This document shows, one piece after another, positions 1 to 5,388 of a DNA stretch of 5,388 bases. Origin of the DNA: an uncultured Eubacteriales bacterium (lineage in GTDB: Bacteria > Bacillota > Clostridia > Lachnospirales > Lachnospiraceae); the NCBI GenBank assembly GCA_900557175.1, contig USSL01000137.1, positions 1 to 5,388 of the forward strand, read 5' to 3'. The position numbers were made by a program, and so were the translations under genes. Under the pieces are notes generated by a model. That model searched no databases. It was not told the origin of the DNA and was given only the letters and a program-made list of their open reading frames with translations. Position 1 is the first letter of the stretch, and every line of letters starts with the position of its first letter.

Positions 1-353
1 CCCTTTTTGAGATTTTCAGCAAAAATGGAATAACCTTTTTTTGCATACTCCAGATCGGCATACTTTGCTTCCTCAGGAAATACCTGATGCTCAAGCCACT
101 CTAAAAGCTCCATGTCCATGCCCATACCGCAAAAGCCGTACTGGGGCGCGTGCATATGCAGATCCACCAGCCCCGGTATAATTAAACAATCGCCATAATC
201 TTTGATTTCGGCCGACTGCCAGTCCTTCGGGAGCTGTTTTGTCACCCCGCAGCAGTGTCCGTCTTCACATAACAGATAGCTGTTTTCACAGATTGTCATG
301 CGCTCGGCATTCTCGCTGTAACAAATGTGTCCTTTGAGTACAAACCTTTTCAT
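1..353 (-). CDS. guaD: Guanine deaminase, N-terminal part (cut by window edge)
   Basis: The enzyme hydrolyses guanine to xanthine and ammonia in the cytoplasm, a step of purine salvage and catabolism. The visible 117 codons read as an amidohydrolase-superfamily N-terminus: a small beta-rich segment (about residues 1-58), then PGLVDLHMHAPQY (residues 60-72). There H66 and H68 form the HxH metal-binding pair, and the following APQY with the GMGMDMELLEWLEHQVFPEEAKY stretch (in two parts, about 76-98) is typical of the guanine deaminase branch rather than dihydroorotase, cytosine deaminase or chlorohydrolases. The start ATG is supported by AAAGGAG five bases upstream (359-365). The remaining metal ligands and most of the barrel lie beyond the left edge, so completeness cannot be judged. 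The gene sits alone behind its own promoter and a purine riboswitch, which independently supports a guanine-related role. Assignment is strong from motifs and context. Confidence 0.88.
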   Translation of the reverse strand, partial: MKRFVLKGHICYSENAERMTICENSYLLCEDGHCCGVTKQLPKDWQSAEIKDYGDCLIIPGLVDLHMHAPQYGFCGMGMDMELLEWLEHQVFPEEAKYADLEYAKKGYSIFAENLKK

Positions 354-450
354 TCTCTCTCCTTTCCGCTGTCTGTAAAACATATCTTTATAATATTCTA
401 TGACATTTTGTGCACCGATAGGCTGCTGCTTTGACAGCTTTCTTATAAAC
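354..450 (-). other. guaD 5' leader downstream of the riboswitch terminator
   Basis: This stretch is untranslated DNA between the riboswitch terminator and the guaD start. It carries the guaD Shine-Dalgarno AAAGGAG at 359-365. I see no ORF or convincing second promoter. A 6-base inverted repeat (368-373 with 433-438) could bring the leader start near the ribosome binding site, but it is too short and distant to call as a regulatory hairpin. Confidence 0.5.
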
Positions 451-530
451 AAAAAAACTACCGCAAAACGTCCAATATTTCCACAGACAACTATACTGTG
501 AAAACTTATAGACAACTATTTGCGGTAGTT
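451..530 (-). terminator. Riboswitch-controlled intrinsic terminator (expression platform)
   Basis: On the minus strand AACUACCGCAAA (530-519) is perfectly complementary to UUUGCGGUAGUU (467-456), which is followed by five U (455-451). The upstream arm is the P3 5' strand plus the whole L3 of the aptamer, so terminator and folded aptamer cannot coexist. Inside the 51-base loop a second hairpin, UUUUCACAG (504-496) with CUGUGGAAA (486-478; one G-U pair), would shorten the effective loop. The layout resembles the adenine pbuE switch, where the terminator invades the aptamer. The prediction is that ligand binding prevents termination (ON). Confidence 0.8.
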
Positions 531-571
531 GGTAGAAACACTCAACCGATTATGAGCATATATAAGTTTTT
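501..571 (-). promoter_or_regulatory. Purine (guanine-class) riboswitch aptamer upstream of guaD
   Basis: Read on the minus strand, this folds as a three-way purine aptamer. P1 is a perfect 10-base helix, AAAACUUAUA (570-561) with UAUAAGUUUU (510-501). P2 is GCUCA (557-553) with UGAGU (544-540), enclosing an L2 that contains AAUCGG. J2/3 is GUUUCUACC (539-531), identical to the family signature. P3 is CAACUA (531-526) with UAGUUG (518-513), the canonical 6 base pairs, closed by L3 CCGCAAA (525-519; family CCGUAAA). The L2 GG can pair with the L3 CC as in the known loop-loop contact. In xpt numbering, U51 is base 534 and C74 is base 511; C74 is the guanine-reading base (adenine switches have U). 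Deviations are a P2 about one pair shorter than usual, and J1/2 UAUGC in place of UAAUC, with G25-U45 replacing U25-A45. The gene it precedes, guanine deaminase, fits. Structure was folded by eye; ligand is inferred. Confidence 0.85.
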
Positions 572-614
572 GTTAATATTTACCAAAAATAAATTTTAGT
601 ATAATATATTTTAT

Positions 615-643
615 ACTTTATCACAAACGCTTCGTATCGTCAA
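615..643 (-). promoter_or_regulatory. Putative sigma-A promoter for the guaD riboswitch transcript
   Basis: On the minus strand a -35 box TTGACG (643-638; 5 of 6 to consensus) lies 17 bases from a -10 box TAAAGT (620-615; 4 of 6), preceded by TGA, an extended -10 TGn. The predicted start near 608 is about 37 bases before the aptamer P1. It lies just downstream of the murT-gatD operon terminator, where an independent promoter is expected. An alternative TATAAA slightly downstream has no well-spaced -35. Confidence 0.6.
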
Positions 644-668
644 GCCCATCCACACATAATAATTACAC

Positions 669-710
669 AAAAATACTACTTTTCTCTCATAAGCCAAAAG
701 TAGTGTTTTT
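669..710 (-). terminator. Intrinsic terminator of the murT-gatD operon, symmetrical
   Basis: The arms 669-683 and 696-710 form a 15-pair stem with one G-T pair around a 12-base loop. The core is ACTACTTTT with AAAAGTAGT, and A/T runs flank it on both sides. It starts 37 bases after the gatD stop. Because both arms end in A/T tracts it could stop transcription in either direction, but all neighbouring genes point the same way, so I assign it to the minus-strand operon. Confidence 0.85.
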
Positions 711-746
711 ACATTGGTTATTTTTATGTTTTTTCAGCTCTGACTT

Positions 747-1484
747 CTATTTCCCCGCCAGTCTTTTTTCCATATAGTCGTGGGCGTTGTTTTCAAATGT
801 ATCGTCCAGTTCTTCAAGACTGATATCCGGGTATTTGCGCTTAAGCGCGGTTTTTAAAATATAATCCGCCAGCTTCGGGTTCTTCGGAAGAAGTGAGCCG
901 TGGCTGTAGGTTGCAAAAACATTTTTATAGCGGGCGCCTTCGGTGCCGTCCTCGCCGTTATTTCCGTGACCGGAAAGCACCTTGCCCATCGGGCGCACCT
1001 TATCGCCAAGATATGTCTTACCAGAATGATTTTCAAAACCGACAACAACAATGCCGCCGTCCGTCTCGTCGCACTGATACATATAATTGCCAATCATGCG
1101 TTCCTTTGCGCCAACCGTATATAAATCAAGGGCGCCGATAAAATTACATTCCTTGCCGTCCCACGTTTTATAATAATTGCCAAGCATCTGATAGCCGCCG
1201 CAAATTGCAAGAAATACCTTTTCCTCATCAACGGCATGGGCAATAGCCTCGCTTTTGCCCTTTGCCAGGTCTTCAAGCAACACACCCTGCTCAAAGTCCT
1301 GACCGCCGCCGATAAAGAAAATATCATAATCATCATAGTTTAACTGATCGCCAACCGAAATTTCTGCAATCTCCGTCTGAATCCCGCGCCACTGCATACG
1401 CTTCTGCATACAGATGATGTTGCCGCGGTCACCATACAAATTGAGAATATCTGGATATAAATGGCATATTTTTAAATTGTACAT
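747..1484 (-). CDS. gatD: Lipid II isoglutaminyl synthase, glutaminase subunit GatD
   Basis: This is a 245-residue class I glutamine amidotransferase of the CobB/CobQ-like type. It hydrolyses glutamine and passes ammonia to MurT, which converts the D-glutamate of lipid II (stem peptide position 2) into D-isoglutamine at the inner face of the membrane. The N-terminus ICHLYPDILNLYGDRGN (residues 6-22) is typical of GatD. The oxyanion/nucleophile strand is FFIGGGQDFEQ (56-66) followed by FLAICGGYQMLG (91-102) with catalytic C95. The ATYSHGSLLPKNP segment (191-203) supplies catalytic H195. As in characterised GatD, no acidic third member of a triad follows the histidine; in known complexes MurT supplies the aspartate. 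R129 matches the position of an arginine reported as important in the Staphylococcus aureus enzyme (R128). Length is normal for the family. It follows murT after 9 bases, and the operon ends just downstream. Confidence 0.95.
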   Translation of the reverse strand: MYNLKICHLYPDILNLYGDRGNIICMQKRMQWRGIQTEIAEISVGDQLNYDDYDIFFIGGGQDFEQGVLLEDLAKGKSEAIAHAVDEEKVFLAICGGYQMLGNYYKTWDGKECNFIGALDLYTVGAKERMIGNYMYQCDETDGGIVVVGFENHSGKTYLGDKVRPMGKVLSGHGNNGEDGTEGARYKNVFATYSHGSLLPKNPKLADYILKTALKRKYPDISLEELDDTFENNAHDYMEKRLAGK

Positions 1485-1489
1485 GACTT

Positions 1490-1495
1490 CCTCCT
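1490..1495 (-). promoter_or_regulatory. gatD ribosome binding site overlapping the murT stop
   Basis: The AGGAGG on the minus strand begins inside the murT stop codon (TAG, 1496-1494) and ends five bases before the gatD ATG. A ribosome terminating on murT would sit on this site, so the two subunits are probably translationally coupled. That fits the need for a 1:1 MurT-GatD complex. Confidence 0.85.
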
Positions 1496-2864
1496 ACTCC
1501 CAGAACTCTTTAAAGCCGTAGTTTTTGCTGAAAATCTCACGAATGTCAAGCATCGCTGTATATGTCGGCATAATATAAACCGGCGCACTCTGATCTGCCG
1601 CACTTTCAATAAGCTTTTCATAATCTTTGATTACCTTGATTTTCTCAACCGGAATGCCCGCATATTTGAAGCGCATTGCCATCTCGTCAGCACGGCGTCC
1701 TGTCACCCATATTTCTGTCAGCTTTTCAGAAATCTGATTCAGCTTCTCAAAATCAACGTCCCATATCCATGAAATATCCGTGCCATCGGCAAAACGATCG
1801 TTTAATGCAACAATAAATAAAGACGGCTCTGTATTGTTGCTGAGGAAATTGAGTACCTGATTGCAGCCCGCCGGATTTTTAATTAAAATCATACGGATGT
1901 CCGTATTGTTGATTGTAAATTTCTCCATACGCCCGAAGCCGCACTCAAAATTGCTTAACGCATCGACAATCGTCTCGTCCTTTAAGCCAAGCACATAACC
2001 CGCGGCAGCCGTTGCCGCACCGTTATAAATATTGTAGCCGCCCGGCAGATTAATCGTCGTCGTGTATTCCTTGCCATGCAGTTTCAAAAGAATGGTTGAG
2101 CTATCCGGCGTACTCTCAATGACCTTTTCCACAGAAACCTCTGTCGCCGGACGGTGATAACCGCAGTTCGGGCAGCGGAATCCGCCGAGATGTCCGTAAG
2201 TCACATAGTCATAAACATACTCACTCTTACATTTAATGCAGTAAGGTGCGTCGGACATTTCCTCAACTCTGTTTTTATAAATCTCACTCTCAACACCATA
2301 AAAAACAACCTTATTGGAAATTTCATCCTTCATGGATACAGACAGGGAGTCATCGGCATTAATGCAGACAACTGCATTCGGCGAATTTTTAATGCCTGTT
2401 AAAATACTGTTTAATGTGTGCGTCACCTCGCCATAACGGTCAAGCTGGTCTCTGAAAACATTCGTCACAACGACGCATTTCGCATTCACATACTTGCTGA
2501 CCGTCTTAAAGGCCGCCTCATCGCACTCAATAAGGGCGTACTCATATTTATTTTTGCCGCCAAGTGTTGAATTCATCGCAAACTCCGCCGTAATACCGCT
2601 GAGCATATTAGCGCCGGATTTATTTGAAAAAAACTTATAACCGGAATCCAAAAGACTCTTTTCAATCATTCTTGAAGTCGTCGTCTTGCCGTTCGTTCCT
2701 GTAACAATAATCGTCGTCACGCCCCCGGCCAGCTTTCCGAGCACATCCGGATAAAGCTTAAGCGCAATGCGCCCCGGAACGTTTGTGCCGCCCTTGCCGA
2801 GCTTTCTCAGCATAAAGCGTGACGTTTTACATGCTGCAACTGATAAAAATGTTCTTATACCCAT
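1494..2864 (-). CDS. murT: Lipid II isoglutaminyl synthase, Mur ligase-like subunit MurT
   Basis: MurT is the ATP-dependent ligase half of the enzyme that amidates D-glutamate in lipid II. It activates the side carboxylate with ATP and accepts ammonia from GatD. The 456 residues are family-typical. A basic N-terminus with GKGGTNVPGRIALK (about 23-36) precedes the Mur ligase P-loop GTNGKTTTS (56-64). The central domain contains ECDEAAF (113-119) and TNVFRDQLDRYGE (134-146). It carries an inserted zinc ribbon, C209-x2-C212 and C231-x2-C234, the feature that sets MurT apart from MurC-F. NPAGCNQVL (330-338) opens the C-terminal DUF1727 domain. NDRFADGTDISWIWD (355-369) is the aspartate-rich conserved motif expected to supply the residue that completes the GatD catalytic site. 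The start matches family N-termini; its Shine-Dalgarno is weak (AGGAAAAGAGA, 2870-2879) compared with its neighbours. The gap to the upstream gene is 21 bases, so it is in the same operon. Confidence 0.96.
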   Translation of the reverse strand: MGIRTFLSVAACKTSRFMLRKLGKGGTNVPGRIALKLYPDVLGKLAGGVTTIIVTGTNGKTTTSRMIEKSLLDSGYKFFSNKSGANMLSGITAEFAMNSTLGGKNKYEYALIECDEAAFKTVSKYVNAKCVVVTNVFRDQLDRYGEVTHTLNSILTGIKNSPNAVVCINADDSLSVSMKDEISNKVVFYGVESEIYKNRVEEMSDAPYCIKCKSEYVYDYVTYGHLGGFRCPNCGYHRPATEVSVEKVIESTPDSSTILLKLHGKEYTTTINLPGGYNIYNGAATAAAGYVLGLKDETIVDALSNFECGFGRMEKFTINNTDIRMILIKNPAGCNQVLNFLSNNTEPSLFIVALNDRFADGTDISWIWDVDFEKLNQISEKLTEIWVTGRRADEMAMRFKYAGIPVEKIKVIKDYEKLIESAADQSAPVYIMPTYTAMLDIREIFSKNYGFKEFWE

Positions 2865-2885
2865 AGCTTCTCTTTTCCTATTTTC

Positions 2886-3260
2886 TTATTTGTAAATATT
2901 TTTCCCGCATTTCGGACAGTAAATACTTTCTGCATCAATTTCTTCACCGCAATAAGGACAGATAATCGTACCATCAGACGAAGCGCCTGCACCGCCGTTT
3001 TGCTTTACCTTCGCAATCTCATCCTCATACTGCTCAATCAAAAAATTAGATTCATTAAGCTTTGCATAAAAGTCAAAATAATCTTCCGACGGACATTCCT
3101 CATGAAGGGATACAAACAAACGTCCAATAGCCTCATATGTCTTGTTCATCTTATCCTTTTCAAGACCGATTTTAGCCCGCCATTTCAAAATCTCAGCCGT
3201 ATCCTTTGCCTTGACAGCCGCTTCTTTGCCTGCCGCTGCAAGATTATCTATAAAATCCAT
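2886..3260 (-). CDS. Small soluble zinc-ribbon protein of unknown function
   Basis: This is a 124-residue cytoplasmic protein with no signal peptide or membrane segment. Residues 1-86 are predicted helical and highly charged, with alternating K/E/A patterns that suggest a coiled coil or helical bundle (for example AAVKAKDTAEILKWRAKIGL and IEQYEDEIAKVKQ). A short flexible G/A/S linker (about 88-97) leads to a C-terminal zinc ribbon with C101-x2-C104 and C115-x2-C118, each in a CPxCG knuckle. This architecture is common among uncharacterised clostridial proteins and gives no enzymatic clue. The start is well supported: AGGAGG at 3267-3272, directly after the stop of the upstream gene and six bases before the ATG. 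Placement between a membrane zinc-ribbon protein and murT suggests a role in cell-envelope synthesis or its control. That is inference from context only. Confidence 0.88.
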   Translation of the reverse strand: MDFIDNLAAAGKEAAVKAKDTAEILKWRAKIGLEKDKMNKTYEAIGRLFVSLHEECPSEDYFDFYAKLNESNFLIEQYEDEIAKVKQNGGAGASSDGTIICPYCGEEIDAESIYCPKCGKNIYK

Positions 3261-3272
3261 AAGCTGCCTCCT

Positions 3273-4577
3273 TTATTCATGTGCCCCGATAAAACTAATA
3301 TTGGCACGCTCAATCTCACTTAAAACAGATGAATCAAAATCTGCCGCCTCTATTGTTCCGTTATACCAGCTTTTTCCATTAAAATATGCCTGTATCTGCT
3401 CGTCAATAAACTTTCGTCCATGCCGGGCATAAATTTCATTTCTTGCAAGCATCAGTTCATGGGCGGACAGACCCTCTAAATCACCTTCTGTCAAAAGTCT
3501 TGTATTGCTCTCCGGAAGAATATAATCGCCCGAAAGCGCTTCTTTTTCACTCTCCGCCGCACGGCTTTCTGATTCCAGCCGCTCCTGCTCAGCCTTCATG
3601 CTCTCAGCCTTTGACTCACGCTCTTTCTTTATTTTCTCAGCAATACGTCCGGCGTCATTTTTCCACACTTCAAGAATATCCAGTGCCGCCGCATAATTTT
3701 TTTCAGCGAGCGCCGCTTCCGCCTGAGCCTCATAATCTTTCAAAAGCTTTGCATCATCTCCATCTGCATCCGAAACATCAAGCGCCGTAATCTCATTTTT
3801 AATATTCGTCACTTCCTGCTGATTTGCCGTATTCAGGTTGATTTTCAATGACTCAAGCTGCTTCTTCAGCGCAGAAAATTGCTTTTCATCCGCAGCCGCG
3901 ATCGCATCATCCAAAGACTTCATGACCGTATCATAGCCTTCCTTGTATTCGCCCGAAATCCGGTATTTTGAAAAAATCTCAGTATACTCTGTTTTGAGCG
4001 TCGAAAGCTTCTCACGACTTTCAGAGCTTGCCTCAATCGCCTCACGCGCCTCCTTAAGCTCATTTTCAATAACCTTTGCCTCTGAAATATCTTTATTCTG
4101 AATGGCATTTTGTGCTCTTGCAAGCAGCGTCTTATACACCTCATCCTCAATCATATATTCATCCATAACCTGTTCATAAGCTGTATAAGCTTCCTTGAGA
4201 TTACTGAGCCGGTGATTTTTATAAATACTAAAACCGACAAAGCCGGCAATAATAAGCAGCGCTGAAACAGCGAAAACACTGCACAAAATCATCACATACT
4301 TCTTCTGTTTTTCTGTCTTATTCTTCTGTTTCTCTGTCTTATCCGGCTGGTTCTTATCTTCTCCGGGCATCCTTCCGCCATTTTTTTCCGATGTGCGCGT
4401 CGGCCGCCTGCCGTCATCTGTCTCAGAAAAATCATATGGCTCATCCTCAAAACCACCGTAATCTATATCTTCATATCCTGCTTCACGCTGCGCCCGCTCC
4501 GCTTTCACAGGCGCGCCGCATTTCGGACAAAACTTATCAGCCTCATCAAGCATATATCCGCACTGAGAACAAAACAT
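3273..4577 (-). CDS. Membrane-anchored zinc-ribbon protein with extracytoplasmic YARHG domain
   Basis: The 434-residue protein has a clear layered layout. An N-terminal zinc ribbon (C3, C6, C17, C20) is followed by an acidic then basic, disordered-looking linker (about 25-93) with a tandem KTEKQKN repeat. A single membrane helix follows (about 94-118, YVMILCSVFAVSALLIIAG). The basic residues before it place the zinc ribbon in the cytoplasm and the rest outside. Residues 124-345 are helical and charged, with what look like three helical-hairpin repeats. The C-terminus (about 352-428) is a YARHG domain, recognised by LMLARNEIYARHGRKF (375-390) and FNGKSWYNG (399-407). YARHG domains are known as extracellular modules of unclear function, often in envelope proteins. 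The start has GGGAGG eight bases upstream. It is first in the operon with the D-glutamate amidation genes, so a wall-sensing or scaffold role is plausible but unproven. It is not an enzyme by any motif I can see. Confidence 0.9.
   Translation of the reverse strand: MFCSQCGYMLDEADKFCPKCGAPVKAERAQREAGYEDIDYGGFEDEPYDFSETDDGRRPTRTSEKNGGRMPGEDKNQPDKTEKQKNKTEKQKKYVMILCSVFAVSALLIIAGFVGFSIYKNHRLSNLKEAYTAYEQVMDEYMIEDEVYKTLLARAQNAIQNKDISEAKVIENELKEAREAIEASSESREKLSTLKTEYTEIFSKYRISGEYKEGYDTVMKSLDDAIAAADEKQFSALKKQLESLKINLNTANQQEVTNIKNEITALDVSDADGDDAKLLKDYEAQAEAALAEKNYAAALDILEVWKNDAGRIAEKIKKERESKAESMKAEQERLESESRAAESEKEALSGDYILPESNTRLLTEGDLEGLSAHELMLARNEIYARHGRKFIDEQIQAYFNGKSWYNGTIEAADFDSSVLSEIERANISFIGAHE
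4300..4341 (-). repeat. Two-copy 21-base in-frame tandem repeat
   Basis: Units 4300-4320 and 4321-4341 match at 20 of 21 bases and encode two copies of a seven-residue K/T/E/K/Q/K/N unit in the cytoplasmic linker, just before the membrane helix of the YARHG protein. Near-identity at the DNA level points to a recent slippage duplication. The length is a multiple of three, so the frame is kept. Confidence 0.85.
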
Positions 4578-4613
4578 TGTTTACGCCTCCCTTATTTTGG
4601 ATTTTATGACTAC

Positions 4614-4643
4614 AGTATACCATTTTTACCGCCCCGAGTGCAA
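4614..4643 (-). promoter_or_regulatory. Putative promoter of the YARHG-murT-gatD operon
   Basis: On the minus strand an extended -10, TGGTATACT (TATACT at 4619-4614), lies 18 bases from a -35-like TTGCAC (4643-4638; 4 of 6). A start near 4607 would give a short leader of about 30 bases containing GGGAGG (4591-4586). It lies immediately after the ptsI terminator, as expected for a new transcription unit. Confidence 0.68.
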
Positions 4644-4648
4644 GACGC

Positions 4649-4678
4649 AAAAAAGCTGCCCCAACGGACAGCTTTTTT
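4649..4678 (-). terminator. Intrinsic terminator of ptsI
   Basis: On the minus strand GCUGUCC and GGGCAGC form a 7-pair stem with a GUUG loop, flanked by six A and six U. One pair is G-U on this strand but would be a C-A mismatch on the other, so the hairpin is better formed in the minus-strand transcript. The stem begins six bases after the ptsI stop codon. Confidence 0.92.
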
Positions 4679-4683
4679 ATTAT

Positions 4684-5388
4684 CTATTCCATTTCCCGGA
4701 CAGTTTTTCTTATTTTCAGCACCATGGACGGGACAACAGAAAGTTCATCAACGCCCATCTCCAAAAAGCTTTTCGTAAGCGCCGTATCTGCGCCGAGCTC
4801 ACCGCATATGCCCACCCATTTTCCGGCAGCGTGGGCATTGTCCACAGTCATCTTCACCAGTTTTAGAACTGCCTTATGATGTGCATTATAAAAAGGTTCC
4901 AATTTCTGATTCTGCCGGTCAACAGCGAGTGTGTACTGTGTCAGGTCGTTTGTGCCGATACTGAAGAAATCAACATAAGCAGCCAGTTCATCCGTCATCA
5001 GCGCTGCCGCCGGTGTCTCAACCATAATGCCCTCCTCGACGTCATCCCGGAAAAAAATCCCGGCAGCTGACAACTCACGTTTCACCTCAGAGACAATGGC
5101 TTTAATCTGAACAACTTCATCAACCGATGTAATCATCGGATACATGATTGAAATGTTGCCATAAGCTGCTGCCCGGAACAGCGCCCGAAGCTGCACTTTA
5201 AAAATCTCCGGCTGCGACAGGCATATACGAATGGCGCGATAACCTAAGGCAGGATTTTCCTCATATCCAATATTCAAATAATCTGCCTGTTTATCTGCAC
5301 CGATATCCATTGTACGAATAATGACTTTCTTTCCATCCATCATTTGAGCCGCCTGCTTATAAACCTCAAACTGTTCTTCCTCTGACGG
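4684..5388 (-). CDS. ptsI: PTS enzyme I (phosphoenolpyruvate-protein phosphotransferase), C-terminal part
   Basis: Enzyme I is the first component of the sugar phosphotransferase system: it takes phosphate from PEP and passes it to HPr in the cytoplasm. The reading frame is open to the window edge (codons run through to 5388), so the internal ATG at 5343 is not the start. The visible 234 residues are the C-terminal PEP-binding barrel and dimerisation domain of a protein usually near 570 residues. Numbered within the visible part, markers are VIIRTMDIGADK (about 22-33; PEP-binding arginine), ENPALGYRAIRICL (about 44-57), GIMVETPAA (about 120-128; Glu metal ligand), DFFSIGTNDLTQYTLAVDR (about 140-158; PEP-utiliser signature with Asp metal ligand) and WVGICGELGAD (about 191-201), whose Cys is the PEP proton donor. 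All expected active-site residues in this half are present. The phospho-histidine domain and the usual upstream ptsH would lie to the right of the window. Confidence 0.95.
   Translation of the reverse strand, partial: PSEEEQFEVYKQAAQMMDGKKVIIRTMDIGADKQADYLNIGYEENPALGYRAIRICLSQPEIFKVQLRALFRAAAYGNISIMYPMITSVDEVVQIKAIVSEVKRELSAAGIFFRDDVEEGIMVETPAAALMTDELAAYVDFFSIGTNDLTQYTLAVDRQNQKLEPFYNAHHKAVLKLVKMTVDNAHAAGKWVGICGELGADTALTKSFLEMGVDELSVVPSMVLKIRKTVREME

Noticed and set aside
368..438. Inverted repeat GCTGTC/GACAGC (368-373, 433-438) in the guaD leader as a translation-control hairpin
   Set aside because: Only six pairs across a 59-base loop, which is expected by chance in this length of sequence.
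456..530. Plain constitutive terminator or second terminator of the gatD operon
   Set aside because: The operon already ends at 669-710, a promoter lies between the two hairpins, and the upstream arm coincides exactly with P3 and L3 of a recognisable purine aptamer.
577..710. Possible plus-strand small RNA: TATAAT at 600-605 running into the symmetrical hairpin at 669-710
   Set aside because: The -10 match sits in very A/T-rich DNA with no good -35 at 16-18 bases, and the hairpin is fully explained as the minus-strand operon terminator.
893..1141. Plus-strand and off-frame minus-strand ORFs inside gatD
   Set aside because: They are shadows of gatD, with unusual composition (rich in Arg, Cys, His), no recognisable motifs and no ribosome binding sites.
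3000..3432. Overlapping plus-strand ORFs opposite the small zinc-ribbon gene and the end of the YARHG gene
   Set aside because: They are antisense to two well-supported genes with clear starts and zinc motifs. The apparent hydrophobic stretches come from reading Lys/Glu-rich codons in reverse.
4597..4866. Plus-strand ORF across the ptsI terminator and the ptsI 3' end
   Set aside because: It reads through an intrinsic terminator and lies antisense to conserved enzyme I sequence; no family resemblance.
1..5388. CRISPR arrays, insertion sequences, tRNA or phage elements
   Set aside because: No regularly spaced repeats, transposase-like reading frames, terminal inverted repeats or tRNA cloverleaf were seen; the window is housekeeping chromosomal DNA.

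Overview
The window looks like chromosomal DNA from a low-to-moderate GC Firmicute, most likely a Clostridia member such as a Lachnospiraceae relative. This rests on the protein flavour (MurT/GatD, PTS enzyme I, YARHG and zinc-ribbon proteins), strong AGGAGG-type ribosome binding sites and Firmicute-style intrinsic terminators. The lineage is inferred, since no rRNA marker is present. Every gene I can support lies on the minus strand, so transcription runs from the right edge to the left.

From right to left: (i) the C-terminal 234 residues of PTS enzyme I (ptsI), ending in a clear intrinsic terminator (4649-4678). (ii) A promoter (4614-4643) for a tight four-gene operon. The operon encodes a membrane-anchored zinc-ribbon/YARHG protein, a small soluble zinc-ribbon protein, and then MurT and GatD, the two subunits of the lipid II isoglutaminyl synthase that amidates D-glutamate in peptidoglycan precursors. 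Gaps between these genes are 12, 21 and 9 bases, and the operon ends at a strong hairpin (669-710). (iii) A 393-base non-coding stretch (354-746) that is densely regulatory. It holds the operon terminator, a promoter (615-643), a purine-riboswitch aptamer (501-571) and an intrinsic terminator that shares bases with that aptamer. (iv) The N-terminal 117 codons of guanine deaminase (guaD), cut by the left edge.

The most interesting element is the guaD leader. The aptamer keeps the ligand-contacting core of the guanine class (intact GUUUCUACC J2/3, C at position 74, L3 CCGCAAA). Its P3 5' strand plus L3 is perfectly complementary over 12 bases to a downstream segment followed by a run of U. Ligand-stabilised aptamer and terminator are therefore mutually exclusive, which predicts a genetic ON switch: guanine permits expression of the enzyme that degrades guanine. 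Most described guanine riboswitches turn genes OFF, so this wiring deserves a check. A second theme is the coupling of two otherwise uncharacterised zinc-ribbon proteins, one membrane-bound with a large outside domain, to the MurT-GatD amidation enzyme.
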